DNA from: CAVSRC01 sp963785065
Lineage (GTDB): Bacteria; Pseudomonadota; Alphaproteobacteria; Rhizobiales; Kaistiaceae
Direction: 5' to 3'
Length of the DNA stretch: 64,000 bases
Assembly: GCA_963785065.1 (NCBI GenBank)
Contig: CAWATX010000002.1
Coordinates: 1,178,001-1,242,000, forward strand
Shown here: piece after piece, positions 50,195 through 59,668 of the stretch
Numbering within the stretch: position 1 is the first letter of the stretch
Layout of the letters: each line of letters starts with the position of its first letter
Notes under the pieces: model-generated
Databases searched by the model: none
Told to the model about the DNA's origin: nothing
What the model saw: the letters and a program-made list of their open reading frames with translations, nothing else
Made by a program: the position numbers and the translations under genes

Positions 50195-51436
50195 CTAGAT
50201 CGCCTCGCCGAGCAGCAGTTTCGGCGCCCCGTAGGCTGCACCCGAGGCCTCGCGCACAAACCAGTGCTTGAGGTTTGGCATTCGGTCAACCACACCCAGC
50301 CCCACGTCACGGACCAAGCGCAGCGCCGGATTATCGTTGGAAAACAGCCGATTGAGGACGTCGGTCATGAGCCCCATCTCGACCGTGTCGAAACGCCGCC
50401 AGCTCTGGTAGCGCTCCAGCACGCTCTCCGCGCCGATATCGAGACCGAGACGATGGGCCTCGACCAGCGTCTCGGCCAGCGCCGCTACGTCGCGATAGCC
50501 GAGATTGACGCCCTGGCCGGCGATCGGATGGACACGGTGGGCGGCGTCGCCGGTGAGCGCGAAGCGCGGCCTGACGAAGGCCCGCGCCATCGCTAGGCCG
50601 AGCGGAAAGGCCTGCGGCGTGTCGATCGTCTTCATGGCGCCGAGGCGATGGCCGAAGCGGCGTTCGAGCTCGACGGCGAAGGTGAGGGGGTCGCCTTTCA
50701 CCAGCCGCTCGGCAAGTTCCGTCGGCTCGGTCCACACCAGTGACGCCTGGCGGCCCTTCATCGGCAGGATGGCGAAAGGACCGCCTGGCAGAAAATGCTC
50801 CTCGGCGCGGCCGCCATGGTCGCGTTCGTGCGCCACCGTGGCCACGATCCCTGACTGGCCATAGGACCAGCCGACCGTGGTGATGCCGGCAAAGGCCCTG
50901 AGGCGCGAGCGCGCGCCGTCGGCGGCGACCAGCAACCGCGCCGCAAGCGGCCGGCCTTTGCGCGTCTCGGCGCTCACCGCCGCGGCGCCGACGGAAAAAT
51001 CCTTCACCGCATCTTCGCTGATCAACGCCACTCCGGCTTCGCCCGCTGCCGCGTGCAGCGCTTCGACCACCAGGCCGTCGGGAACCACATAGGCGGCGAT
51101 CTCGCCGTCGGCCTGCGCCGTGGCGAATGTCAGAAAGACCGGTCGCGCCACGTCGCGCGTGCGGCTGTCGGTGACCACCATCTCCGTCACCGGCTGAGCC
51201 GCCGGTTCGATTGCCGGCCACACGCCGAGACGCTCGAGCAGATTGCGGCCGCCGGCGGTGATGGTCGAGGCGCGCCCGGCCCGGCCGGCCCCCGGCGGCG
51301 CCGCATCGACAAGCGTGACGGCCATCTCCGGCGCCGAGCGCTTGAGCGCCAGCGCCAGCGCCAGGCCGACCTGGCCGCCGCCGGCAATCAGCACGTCGTC
51401 GGGCCGCTCTGTCGCTCTCTTGTTCACGCCTTCCAT
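50195..51436 (-). CDS. FAD-dependent UbiH/UbiF-type hydroxylase
   Basis: 413 residues from ATG 51436 (GGGA upstream). FAD site VLIAGGGQVGLALALAL near the N-terminus, the VAADGARSRLR DG motif, and FALTGDAAHRVHPIAGQGVNLGYRDVAALAETL. These identify the aromatic-ring hydroxylase group of ubiquinone synthesis; which ring position cannot be told. Divergent from tesB over 93 nt. Confidence 0.85.
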   Translation of the reverse strand: MEGVNKRATERPDDVLIAGGGQVGLALALALKRSAPEMAVTLVDAAPPGAGRAGRASTITAGGRNLLERLGVWPAIEPAAQPVTEMVVTDSRTRDVARPVFLTFATAQADGEIAAYVVPDGLVVEALHAAAGEAGVALISEDAVKDFSVGAAAVSAETRKGRPLAARLLVAADGARSRLRAFAGITTVGWSYGQSGIVATVAHERDHGGRAEEHFLPGGPFAILPMKGRQASLVWTEPTELAERLVKGDPLTFAVELERRFGHRLGAMKTIDTPQAFPLGLAMARAFVRPRFALTGDAAHRVHPIAGQGVNLGYRDVAALAETLVEAHRLGLDIGAESVLERYQSWRRFDTVEMGLMTDVLNRLFSNDNPALRLVRDVGLGVVDRMPNLKHWFVREASGAAYGAPKLLLGEAI

Positions 51437-51529
51437 CGTGGTCCCGTGCTTGACACCCGCGCGCCGCGCTGGTGGAAAAGATGGCCGGCCGCGCACGCGG
51501 CGCCGGCGGCCAAAGGCCCGGCGGAGCGC

Positions 51530-52384
51530 ATGCAAAGCGCCATTGACGTCCTTCTTTCCATACTCGACCTCGAACCGCTGGAACACAATCTCTTCCGCGG
51601 CCTGAGCCCCGACATCGGCTGGCAGCGCGTCTTCGGCGGCCAGGTCATCGGCCAGGCCCTCACCGCCGCCGCGCGCACCGTGGAAGGCCGCATCGCCCAT
51701 TCCCTGCACGCCTATTTCATACGGCCGGGCGATCCCAAGATCCCCATCCTCTACGAGGTCGCCCGCATCCGCGACGGCCACAGCTTCACCACCCGCCGGG
51801 TTGACGCCATCCAGCACGGCCGCGCGATTTTCTCCATGGAGGCCTCCTTCCAGGTCGAGGAGGCCGGGCTCGACCACCAGATCGCCATGCCCGACGTGCC
51901 GCCGCCGGAGGAGCTGCCCTCGGAAAGCGACATTTCCAGCCTCTATCTGGAGGGCGCCCCAGAGCAGGTCCGCCGCTACTGGGAGCGCGAGCGGCCGATC
52001 GAGTTGCGCCCCGTCGATCTGCGCCATTTCCTCGGCCGCGAGGCGCTCGAGCCGGCCCAGTATGTGTGGATCAGGACCACCGGCCGGCTGCCCGACGACC
52101 CCGAGATCCACCGCTGCGTGCTCGCCTATGCCTCCGACATGACGCTGCTCGACACGGCGCTCTTTCCCCATGGTCGGATGGTCTTCGACCCCGACCTGCA
52201 GGCGGCCAGCCTCGACCATGCCATGTGGTTCCATCGTCCCTTCCGCGCCGACGACTGGCTGCTCTATGCCGAGGACAGCCCGTCCGCCTCGGGCGGGCGC
52301 GGGTTCAACCGCGGCAATCTGTTCAGCCGGGACGGCCGCTTGGTGGCCTCTGTCGCCCAGGAAGGGCTCATCCGGCTGCGCTGA
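51530..52384 (+). CDS. tesB: Acyl-CoA thioesterase II (TesB)
   Basis: 284 residues from ATG 51530 (MQSAIDVLLSILDLEPLEHNLFRGLSPDIGWQRVFGGQVIGQAL). Double hot-dog fold; motifs HSLHAYFIRPGDPKIPILYEVARIRDGHSFTTRRV and DHAMWFHRPFRADDWLLYAEDSPSASGGRGFNRGNLFSRDGRLVASVAQEGLIR. Hydrolyses acyl-CoA. Confidence 0.92.
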   Translation: MQSAIDVLLSILDLEPLEHNLFRGLSPDIGWQRVFGGQVIGQALTAAARTVEGRIAHSLHAYFIRPGDPKIPILYEVARIRDGHSFTTRRVDAIQHGRAIFSMEASFQVEEAGLDHQIAMPDVPPPEELPSESDISSLYLEGAPEQVRRYWERERPIELRPVDLRHFLGREALEPAQYVWIRTTGRLPDDPEIHRCVLAYASDMTLLDTALFPHGRMVFDPDLQAASLDHAMWFHRPFRADDWLLYAEDSPSASGGRGFNRGNLFSRDGRLVASVAQEGLIRLR

Positions 52385-52520
52385 ACGGCTGCCCGCAAAA
52401 CAACCAGGCGGCGAGAAATGCACAAAAAATAGTCAATCACTCTGTGCAGAGTTCGGACGCTTCTAAATCGGGCGCAAATGTGCCCGCAGATTCAGCACGT
52501 TGCAGCGCCGCACCGCAATT

Positions 52521-52536
52521 GGCACAGAGCTTGATT
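52521..52536 (+). promoter_or_regulatory. Probable sigma-54 promoter of glnK-amtB
   Basis: TGGCAC-N5-TTGAT: -24 element perfect, -12 element TTGA rather than TTGC. It is 115 nt before glnK, as expected for a nitrogen-regulated (NtrC-dependent) unit. The NtrC sites themselves I cannot place. Confidence 0.55.
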
Positions 52537-52650
52537 CCCCTCTTCGCCGGTCAACGCCGTCGGCCGCAGTCTGCCGCCCGGCATGAACCGATTCACGCGG
52601 GCTCCGTGTGTTCGTTGAGGCGGACCGCGGACTGAAACGGGAACCACGCC

Positions 52651-52989
52651 ATGAAGATCATTATGGCCATCATCAAGCCATTCAAGCTGGACGAAGTGCG
52701 CGATGCACTGACTGGGGTCGGCGTCCAGGGCCTCACGGTCACCGAAGTCAAGGGTTATGGCCGCCAGAAGGGCCATACCGAAATCTACCGCGGTGCCGAA
52801 TATGCGGTGAGCTTCCTCCCCAAGTTGAAGATCGAGGTCGCGGTCGCGTCCGATCAGGTCGACAAGGTCGTGGAAGCCATCTCCTCGGCCGCCAAGACCG
52901 GCCAGATCGGCGACGGCAAGATCTTTACCTTCGCCCTCGACCACGTCGTGCGCATCCGCACCGGCGAAACCGACGCCGACGCGCTCTAG
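52651..52989 (+). CDS. glnK: Nitrogen regulatory protein PII (GlnK)
   Basis: 112 residues. Full PII signature: MKIIMAIIKPFKLDEVRDALTGVGVQGLTVTEVKGYGRQKGHTEIYRGAEY with the uridylylation Tyr at 51 in the T-loop, and the C-terminal GKIFTFALDHVVRIRTGETDADAL. Upstream of amtB as is usual for GlnK, whose protein gates AmtB. Confidence 0.96.
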   Translation: MKIIMAIIKPFKLDEVRDALTGVGVQGLTVTEVKGYGRQKGHTEIYRGAEYAVSFLPKLKIEVAVASDQVDKVVEAISSAAKTGQIGDGKIFTFALDHVVRIRTGETDADAL

Positions 52990-53114
52990 TGCGGCAATCG
53001 GGGGCTAGTGCCGCAATGAACGCAATCAGCAACGAAACCACGAACCGCCGGTCAGCCCGGCTTGGCGTTTTTTCCGATTTGTCCCGGATCGCGGGATCCG
53101 ACAGGAGAAGCTCG

Positions 53115-54416
53115 ATGATGCACCGGATCAAGAACCCAGCACTTTTTGGCGCGCTCGCGCTTCTGGCCACGGCCGGACCCGCGCTGGCGGAAGACGCACC
53201 GCCAGCCATCAACGCCGGTGACACGGCGTGGATGCTCACCTCCACCGCGCTCGTCCTGCTCATGACGATCCCCGGCCTGGCGCTGTTCTATGGCGGCATG
53301 GTGCGCAAGAAGAACGTGCTCGCCACCGTCATGCAGAGCTTCGCCATCACCTGCCTGGTGACGGTGATCTGGATGATCGTCGGCTACTCGCTGGCCTTCA
53401 CCGATGGTGGCGGCGTCAACGCCTATGTCGGCGGTCTTTCGCGTTTCTTCCTCGCCGGCATGAGCGTAGGCGCCGTCTCGGGCACCATCCCCGAGTCGGT
53501 CTTCATGATGTTCCAGATGACCTTCGCCATCATTACCCCGGCGCTCATCGCCGGTGCCTTCGCCGACCGCATGAAGTTCTCCGCACTGTTGTGGTTCATC
53601 GGCCTGTGGTCGATCTTCGTCTATAGCCCGATCGCCCACTGGGTCTGGGGCGGCGGCTTCCTTCAGGGTCTCGGCGTTCTCGACTTCGCTGGCGGCACGG
53701 TCGTGCACATCAACGCCGGTATTGCGGGTCTCGTCACCGCTCTGGTCCTTGGCAAGCGCGTCGGCTTCGGCAGCGACAACATGGCGCCGCATAACCTGGT
53801 GCTGTCGGTCATCGGTGCTTCGCTGCTGTGGGTCGGCTGGTTCGGCTTCAACGCCGGTTCCGAGCTCGCCTCCGACGGCCGCGCCGGCATGGCCATGACT
53901 GTCACCCAGGTCGCCACCGCCGCCGCTGCCATGGCGTGGATGTTCACCGAATGGGTTGTGCGCGGCAAGCCGAGCGTTCTCGGCATTTCCTCCGGCGCGG
54001 TTGCCGGTCTGGTTGCCATCACGCCGGCCTCCGGCTGGGTCGATCCCACCGGCGCTCTGATCATCGGCATCGCCGCCGGCATCATCTGCGCCTGGGCCGT
54101 GATGTGGCTCAAGGAGAAGATCGGCTACGACGACTCGCTCGACGCCTTCGGTGTGCACGGCATCGGCGGTTTCGTCGGCGCCATCCTGACCGGCGTCTTC
54201 GCGGTGAAGGCCGTCGGCGGCAGCTCCGGCCTCATCGAGGGCAATGTCGCCCAGGTCTGGATCCAGTTCATGGGCACCATCGCCACCATCGTGTGGTCCG
54301 GTGTGGTCACCTTCATCATCCTCAAGGTGGTCGACGCCATCGTCGGTCTGCGCGTCACCAAGGAAGTCGAGGTCGAAGGTCTCGACATCAATCTGCACGG
54401 CGAGGTCGTTCAGTAG
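53115..54416 (+). CDS. amtB: Ammonium transporter AmtB
   Basis: 433 residues from ATG 53115 (SD AGGAGAAG). Signal peptide (about 1-24, ALAEDA), then eleven membrane helices. Family segments: DTAWMLTSTALVLLMTIPGLALFYGGMVRKKNVL, WGGGFLQGLGVLDFAGGTVVHINAGIAGL and FGVHGIGGFVGAILTGVFA with the pore His. Longer upstream starts in frame are possible but lack ribosome sites. Followed by a strong hairpin at 54478. Confidence 0.95.
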   Translation: MMHRIKNPALFGALALLATAGPALAEDAPPAINAGDTAWMLTSTALVLLMTIPGLALFYGGMVRKKNVLATVMQSFAITCLVTVIWMIVGYSLAFTDGGGVNAYVGGLSRFFLAGMSVGAVSGTIPESVFMMFQMTFAIITPALIAGAFADRMKFSALLWFIGLWSIFVYSPIAHWVWGGGFLQGLGVLDFAGGTVVHINAGIAGLVTALVLGKRVGFGSDNMAPHNLVLSVIGASLLWVGWFGFNAGSELASDGRAGMAMTVTQVATAAAAMAWMFTEWVVRGKPSVLGISSGAVAGLVAITPASGWVDPTGALIIGIAAGIICAWAVMWLKEKIGYDDSLDAFGVHGIGGFVGAILTGVFAVKAVGGSSGLIEGNVAQVWIQFMGTIATIVWSGVVTFIILKVVDAIVGLRVTKEVEVEGLDINLHGEVVQ

Positions 54417-54477
54417 TCTCGTCTCCTCCCGCCCGCCGGGACCCTCCTGGGTTCCGGCGGGAACCTCCCAAGCCCCC

Positions 54478-54511
54478 AAGCCCCGGCCGGGTAACCCCCG
54501 CGCCGGGGCTT
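54478..54511 (+). terminator. Rho-independent terminator after amtB
   Basis: Perfect 10-bp stem AAGCCCCGGC/GCCGGGGCTT (54478-54487 with 54502-54511), followed by GTTGGTTAA. A second stem, CCCGCCGG/CCGGCGGG at 54432-54461, lies just before it. Confidence 0.7.
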
Positions 54512-54592
54512 GTTGGTTAATGGCAGCTTTACCAAGGGCGGGTACGGTCGGTTTCCCGAGATCTTCCGACCTGTTGGTGCCCAGGATCTGCC

Positions 54593-57187
54593 ATGCGTCT
54601 TACCCGATCGACCTCCGTTCCGCTCGCCGGTGGTGGCGCGCTGCGCCACGTTCTGCGCCGCAATCTCGGTGCCATGGTCGGTCTTGCAGTTCTCGCACTG
54701 GCGGCGGTGGCCGCCGCCAGCCTCGCCACCTGGACGGTCGATGATCCGAGCCTCAGCCACGCCACCGACCACACCATCCGCAACGTCCTAGGCTTCCCCG
54801 GCGCGATCATCTCCGACCTCCTGACCCAGCTTCTCGGGCTTGCCGCCTCGCTGCTCCTGCTGCCGCCGGTGGTCTGGGCTTGGCGCGCGGTGTTCGCCCA
54901 GCCGACCCGGATGAAGCGCTGGAACGTGATCAGCTGGATCGCCGGCACGCTGGCCGCCGCGCTGGCGCTGTCCACCCTGCCCGTGCCGCAGAGTTGGCCA
55001 TTGCCGACCGGCCTCGGCGGGGCGCTTGGCGATCTCCTGCAGAAGATCCCGGCCTTCTTCATCGGTGCCACGCCCGCCGGCTGGAACGCGCTCGTGACCG
55101 GGCTGGTGATCGCCGCCGCCACGCTGGCGCTGATGCTCTATGCCTGTGGCCTCATCGGATCGGCCGCCGACGAGGAGGAGGACGCCGACGCGGTTCCCGC
55201 CGTGCGCCCGGTCGCCCGCGTCGTCCATGCCGAACCCGCGATCGAAGAAGAAGACGACGAGGACGACGTCGCCGCCCTCATGGAGGAGGATTACGACGAG
55301 GAGGAAGAAGACGAGCGCCCGACCCGGCTGGCGCTGGTCATCGGCCTTGCCGGCCATCTTATGCTTCGTTTCTTCGGCTTCGCCCGCCGTCTGCTGTTCC
55401 GCCGGCGCAGAGACGAGGCTGTGGGCTGGACGCCCGGCGCCCACGCCTATGACGACACACGGGTCGAACCCCGCCTCGGCGGGCTCGACGACGACCTCTG
55501 GGCGGCCGGTACCAACGATGGCGGGGCAGCGATCGCCGAAGAGGAGATCGCCGAAGACGAAATCGACGAGCCGGTCGAGACCAACCGCGTCTCGGCACCG
55601 GCCCCCAAGCCCAAGCTCAGCCGCCGAGCGGTGCGCGAGACCCGCAAGGGGACCACCGGGCGCAGTGGTTTTGTCCTGCCGCCGCTGGCGCTTCTCACCC
55701 AGCCCAAGGTCGACAAGAAGGCCACCACCGTCAGCCAGGCGGCGCTCGAGCAGAACGCCCGGGTCCTGGAAGGCGTGCTCGACGATTTTGGCGTGCGCGG
55801 CGAGATCGTCAACGTCCGCCCCGGTCCGGTGGTCACGCTCTACGAGCTGGAGCCGGCGCCTGGCATCAAGTCGGCGCGCGTCATCGGCCTTGCCGACGAC
55901 ATCGCCCGCTCGATGAGCGCCATCTCCTGCCGCGTCGCAGTCATCCCCGGCAAGAACGCCATCGGCATCGAGCTGCCCAACGCCAAGCGCGAGACCGTCT
56001 ATCTGCGTGAGCTGCTCGCCTCGCAGGACTTCGAGCAGACCAAGGCGCGCGTCGGCCTGTGCCTCGGAAAGACCATCGGCGGCGAGCCGGTGATCGTCGA
56101 TCTGGCCCGCATGCCGCATCTGCTCGTCGCCGGCACCACCGGCTCGGGCAAGTCGGTGTCGATCAACACCATGATCCTGTCGCTGCTCTACCGGCTGACC
56201 CCCGACGAGTGCCGCATGATCATGATCGACCCCAAGATGCTGGAGCTGTCTACCTATGACGGCATCCCGCACCTGCTCACCCCGGTCGTCACCGATCCCA
56301 AGCAGGCGGTCGTCGCGCTCAAATGGACCGTGCGCGAGATGGAGGACCGCTATCGCAAGATGTCGAAGCTCGGCGTGCGCAACATCGACGGCTTCAACCT
56401 GCGCCTCTCGCAAGCGCGCTCCAAGCGCGAAACGCTGACCCGCACCGTGCAGACCGGCTTCGACCCCGACACCGGCGAGGCGATCTACGAGCAGGAGGAG
56501 CTGGCGCTCGAGCCGATGCCGTTTATCGTCGTGGTCATCGACGAGATGGCCGACCTGATGATGGTCGCCGGCAAGGACATCGAGGGCACCGTCCAGCGTC
56601 TCGCCCAGATGGCGCGCGCCGCCGGCATCCACGTCATCATGGCCACCCAGCGCCCCTCGGTCGACGTCATCACCGGCACTATCAAGGCCAACTTCCCGAC
56701 CCGCATCTCCTTCCAGGTGACCTCCAAGATCGACAGCCGCACCATCCTCAACGAGCAGGGCGCCGAGCAGCTCCTTGGCCAGGGCGACATGCTCTACATG
56801 GCCGGCGGCGGGCGCATCCAGCGCGTCCACGGTCCCTTCGTCAGCGACCAGGAGGTCGAGGAGGTGGTCGCCCATCTGAAAGCGCAGGGCGAGCCCGAAT
56901 ATCTCCACGCCGTCACCATCGACGAGGACGACGACGGCGGCGCCGGCATGGGCAACGGAGCGGGCGGCGACGACGAATCCAACGATCTCTACGACCGCGC
57001 CGTCGCCATCGTTCTGCGCGACCGCAAAGCCTCGACCAGCTACATCCAGCGGCGCCTGTCGATCGGCTACAACCGCGCCGCCTCGCTCATCGAGCGCATG
57101 GAGCACGAGGGCGTGATCAGCCCCGCCAACCACGCCGGAAAGCGCGAGATCCTGGTTCCCGAGGGCGCCGAGGCGGACTACCGGTAG
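54593..57187 (+). CDS. ftsK: DNA translocase FtsK
   Basis: 864 residues. About four membrane helices in the first 190 residues, then a very acidic linker (EEEDDEDD...EEDYDEEEEDE) and a second variable linker, the motor domain with Walker A GTTGSGKS near residue 514, Walker B FIVVVIDEMADLMM, and a C-terminal winged-helix gamma domain (YDRAVAIVLRDRKASTSYIQRRLSIGYNRAASLIERMEHEG) for KOPS recognition. Resolves chromosome dimers at the septum. An independent gene after the amtB terminator. Confidence 0.95.
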   Translation: MRLTRSTSVPLAGGGALRHVLRRNLGAMVGLAVLALAAVAAASLATWTVDDPSLSHATDHTIRNVLGFPGAIISDLLTQLLGLAASLLLLPPVVWAWRAVFAQPTRMKRWNVISWIAGTLAAALALSTLPVPQSWPLPTGLGGALGDLLQKIPAFFIGATPAGWNALVTGLVIAAATLALMLYACGLIGSAADEEEDADAVPAVRPVARVVHAEPAIEEEDDEDDVAALMEEDYDEEEEDERPTRLALVIGLAGHLMLRFFGFARRLLFRRRRDEAVGWTPGAHAYDDTRVEPRLGGLDDDLWAAGTNDGGAAIAEEEIAEDEIDEPVETNRVSAPAPKPKLSRRAVRETRKGTTGRSGFVLPPLALLTQPKVDKKATTVSQAALEQNARVLEGVLDDFGVRGEIVNVRPGPVVTLYELEPAPGIKSARVIGLADDIARSMSAISCRVAVIPGKNAIGIELPNAKRETVYLRELLASQDFEQTKARVGLCLGKTIGGEPVIVDLARMPHLLVAGTTGSGKSVSINTMILSLLYRLTPDECRMIMIDPKMLELSTYDGIPHLLTPVVTDPKQAVVALKWTVREMEDRYRKMSKLGVRNIDGFNLRLSQARSKRETLTRTVQTGFDPDTGEAIYEQEELALEPMPFIVVVIDEMADLMMVAGKDIEGTVQRLAQMARAAGIHVIMATQRPSVDVITGTIKANFPTRISFQVTSKIDSRTILNEQGAEQLLGQGDMLYMAGGGRIQRVHGPFVSDQEVEEVVAHLKAQGEPEYLHAVTIDEDDDGGAGMGNGAGGDDESNDLYDRAVAIVLRDRKASTSYIQRRLSIGYNRAASLIERMEHEGVISPANHAGKREILVPEGAEADYR

Positions 57188-57321
57188 CCCGGCGGGCGCC
57201 GCGCCGGCGCGCCGCGAATTCGCCACACGCAGCCGCTATCGCGCGAGCTTAAGTTGCTATGATCGGCGCGCCCCCGAATCAGCGGCGCGGCCCGTGAAAG
57301 CCTTGGCAGGGAGACCCCTTT

Positions 57322-58095
57322 TTGATCGGCACCACCGGGGCGAAACGACAGGCAGGCGGAAGGACACGGGCACGCGGTCTTGCCGCCGCGCTGGCCCTTG
57401 CCTTTGCTCTGGCCGGGCCTGCCGGCAACGCCACGGCAGCCAACGGCCGGATCCCGATGCCGCGCCTCCGGCCCGCCTATAACGGCGTCGCCACCGCCTC
57501 CAATGCCACCAGCGCTGCGATCGCCCGGCCGGCCTTCACAGCCGACCCGAATTCGCCGTTCACGGTAGCGCAGCAGCAGATGCTCGCCAACGTCAATGCC
57601 TACTTCAACTCCTTCCACATCATGGAGGGCCGCTTCATCCAGTTCGGCCCCAGTGGCGAGCAGTCGGAAGGCGTCTTCTTCATGACCCGGCCGGGGCGCA
57701 TCCGCTTCCACTACAGTCCGCCGTCCAAGCTCGACGTGGTCGCCGACGGCAGCTCGGTGGCCATCCGCGACGGCCGCACGCGCACCCAGGAACTCTACCC
57801 GCTGTCGGCGACGCCGCTGCGCTATCTGCTTGCCGACCACGTCGATCTCACCTCCAGCAAGATCGTCCAGTCAGTCCACGAAGAACCCGACCTGGTGTCG
57901 TTGACCATCATGGACCGTTCGTCGCGGGTGCCGGGCAAGCTGATCCTGATCTTCGACCGCAAGACCTTTCAATTGCGCCAGTGGGTGGTGACCGACGCCC
58001 AAGGGCTCAACACCTCGGTGGCCATCTATGACACGGCCACAGGAAAGCCACAGAATCCCAACCTTTTCCGCATCACCCCCGGGCCCACTTTCTAG
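57322..58095 (+). CDS. lolA: LolA-family lipoprotein carrier (TTG start)
   Basis: 257 residues from a TTG at 57322 with GGGAGA 8 nt upstream. Signal peptide (about 20-40), Ala/Pro-rich stretch, then a LolA fold: ANVNAYFNSFHIMEGRFIQFGPSGEQSEGVFFMTRPGRIRFHYSPPSKLDVVADGSSVAIRDGRTRT. It shuttles lipoproteins across the periplasm. Follows ftsK as commonly in Hyphomicrobiales. Confidence 0.85.
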   Translation: MIGTTGAKRQAGGRTRARGLAAALALAFALAGPAGNATAANGRIPMPRLRPAYNGVATASNATSAAIARPAFTADPNSPFTVAQQQMLANVNAYFNSFHIMEGRFIQFGPSGEQSEGVFFMTRPGRIRFHYSPPSKLDVVADGSSVAIRDGRTRTQELYPLSATPLRYLLADHVDLTSSKIVQSVHEEPDLVSLTIMDRSSRVPGKLILIFDRKTFQLRQWVVTDAQGLNTSVAIYDTATGKPQNPNLFRITPGPTF

Positions 58096-58099
58096 CATT

Positions 58100-58290
58100 T
58101 CCGCCGCTTCCGGGCCCCCTGCGGCCGGCTCTTGAAACCCCCAGCCAGCACCCCATCTTGAAGTAATGGCGGGTTGCTCATCATCGGTAGCGCCCCCCGT
58201 CTCGCCGAGAGCGGCCCGCTGGCACCGGTTTTCGCCGGTGTCCGCGCGAACAGCGCAGAGCGCCCAGCCTCCCCCGGGGCTGGGCGTTTT
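58100..58290 (+). ncRNA. Possible small RNA or long 3' UTR between lolA and xthA
   Basis: GC-rich stretch with several potential stems (ACCGGTTTTCGCCGGT near 58216) that ends in the terminator at 58261. It is not coding. It may be a free RNA or just the lolA trailer. Low confidence; boundaries unknown. Confidence 0.25.
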
Positions 58291-58292
58291 CT
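58261..58292 (+). terminator. Rho-independent terminator
   Basis: Perfect 9-bp stem CGCCCAGCC/GGCTGGGCG (58261-58269 with 58278-58286), then TTTTCTTG. Lies 166 nt after the lolA stop and 66 nt before xthA. Confidence 0.85.
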
Positions 58293-58356
58293 TGTGCGGG
58301 ATCGCCAGATGTGCCTAGTGTAGCGGCCGCATTTTTCCGCCGTTCGCTTTTGCTTC

Positions 58357-59193
58357 ATGCCTTTCAGTATTGCCACCTGGAACATCAATTCCGTTCGCCT
58401 GCGCATCGGCCTTGTCGGCGCGTTTCTCGATTCCCACACACCCGACATCCTCTGCCTGCAGGAGATCAAATGCACCGAAGACCGATTCCCGCACGGCGCC
58501 TTCGCCGAGCGCGGCTATCGCCACCGCCTGGTCAACGGCCAGAAGGGCTATCACGGCGTCGCCATCGTCTCGCGCCGCCCGTTCGTTGATTCCGGCATCC
58601 ACAGCTTCTGCGGCAAGGACGACGCCCGCCATGCCGCCGTCACCATCGCCGACGGCGACGAGGCCATCGTCATCCACAATTTCTACGTGCCGGCCGGCGG
58701 CGACGAGCCTGACCCAGCGATCAACGAGAAGTTCGCCCACAAGCTCGCTTTCCTCGACGAGATGAAGGCCTGGCTCACCGGTGCCGAGACCGACCGCCGC
58801 TCGATCCTCGTCGGCGACCTCAACATCGCACCCTACGAGAACGACGTCTGGTCACATCGCCAGCTTCTCAGGATCGTCAGCCACACCCCGATAGAGACCG
58901 AGGGCCTGGAGGAAGTACGCAAGGTCGGCGGCTGGGTCGACGCCATCCGCCGCTTCGCGCCGATGGAAGAGAAGGTCTACACATGGTGGAGCTACCGGGC
59001 CGCCGACTGGCGGGCCGGCGATCGCGGCCGGCGGCTCGACCATATCTGGGTGACGCCGCACCTCGCCCACCGCCTGAAGAGCGCCGAGATCGTGCGCCAC
59101 GCGCGCGGCTGGCCGCGCCCGTCCGATCACGTCCCCGTGATTGCGCGCTTTGCCGCACCCGAGAGAATCAACGGCGCACCGGAAGCGGCTTGA
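58357..59193 (+). CDS. xthA: Exodeoxyribonuclease III
   Basis: 278 residues of the endonuclease/exonuclease/phosphatase fold. Catalytic segments: IATWNINSVRLR, ILCLQEIKC (E36), GDLNIAPYENDVW, RLDHIWVTPHLA and RPSDHVPVIARF. Repairs abasic sites. The 3' end overlaps the convergent cyclic-nucleotide-binding gene by 26 nt. Confidence 0.94.
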   Translation: MPFSIATWNINSVRLRIGLVGAFLDSHTPDILCLQEIKCTEDRFPHGAFAERGYRHRLVNGQKGYHGVAIVSRRPFVDSGIHSFCGKDDARHAAVTIADGDEAIVIHNFYVPAGGDEPDPAINEKFAHKLAFLDEMKAWLTGAETDRRSILVGDLNIAPYENDVWSHRQLLRIVSHTPIETEGLEEVRKVGGWVDAIRRFAPMEEKVYTWWSYRAADWRAGDRGRRLDHIWVTPHLAHRLKSAEIVRHARGWPRPSDHVPVIARFAAPERINGAPEAA

Positions 59194-59641
59194 TGTCCTT
59201 CAGCGCCGCGCGCACGCGGCCGAGATCGGTGACCGTGGCCAGCAGCCGCTCCGACATGGTTTCGCGCCAACTGACCGCGACCTGCGGATATTCACTGAGC
59301 ATCCTCAGGATCAGCTTGCGGTCGAGCTCCAGCACCTGACTGGCCACGGTGGCGGTCGCTGTCGCCGGCCGCTTGGTCTCGATGAGCAGCGCCAGCTCGC
59401 CGATCAGCGCGCCGGCCTCGCAATTGGCCACCACCTTGCGCTTGGGCCCGACGGTCAGCCGGATGCCGCCGGCCGAAACGACGAAGCCGGAACTTGCCCG
59501 CGCGCCCTCGCGGAAAAGCACCTGGTCGGTCGCCAGTTCGAGCCGCACCGCACTGAACGCCAGCAGGCGAATCTGCTCGGTCGGCAGGTCGGCGAACAGC
59601 GGAACACGCTTGAGAAGCGCGATGTCGCTGTCGAGGCTCAT
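59168..59641 (-). CDS. Cyclic-nucleotide-binding-domain protein
   Basis: 157 residues made of one CAP-type effector domain: LKRVPLFADLPTEQIRLLAFSAVRLEL, VLFREGARASSGFVVSAGGIRL, GALIGELALLIETKRPATATATVASQVLELDRKLILRMLSEYPQ. No helix-turn-helix follows, so it may act through protein contacts rather than DNA. Lies 27 nt downstream of the cenR-like gene and probably forms a unit with it. Confidence 0.85.
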   Translation of the reverse strand: MSLDSDIALLKRVPLFADLPTEQIRLLAFSAVRLELATDQVLFREGARASSGFVVSAGGIRLTVGPKRKVVANCEAGALIGELALLIETKRPATATATVASQVLELDRKLILRMLSEYPQVAVSWRETMSERLLATVTDLGRVRAALKDIKPLPVRR

Positions 59642-59668
59642 CTCGTCGCCCGGTTCAGCCGCATCCCG

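Noticed and set aside
52418..52465. NtrC binding site upstream of glnK
   Set aside because: TGCAC and GTGCA arms exist, but their spacing is much larger than the NtrC consensus.
54788..57226. 812-codon minus-strand frame opposite ftsK
   Set aside because: Shadow of ftsK with no recognisable domain.
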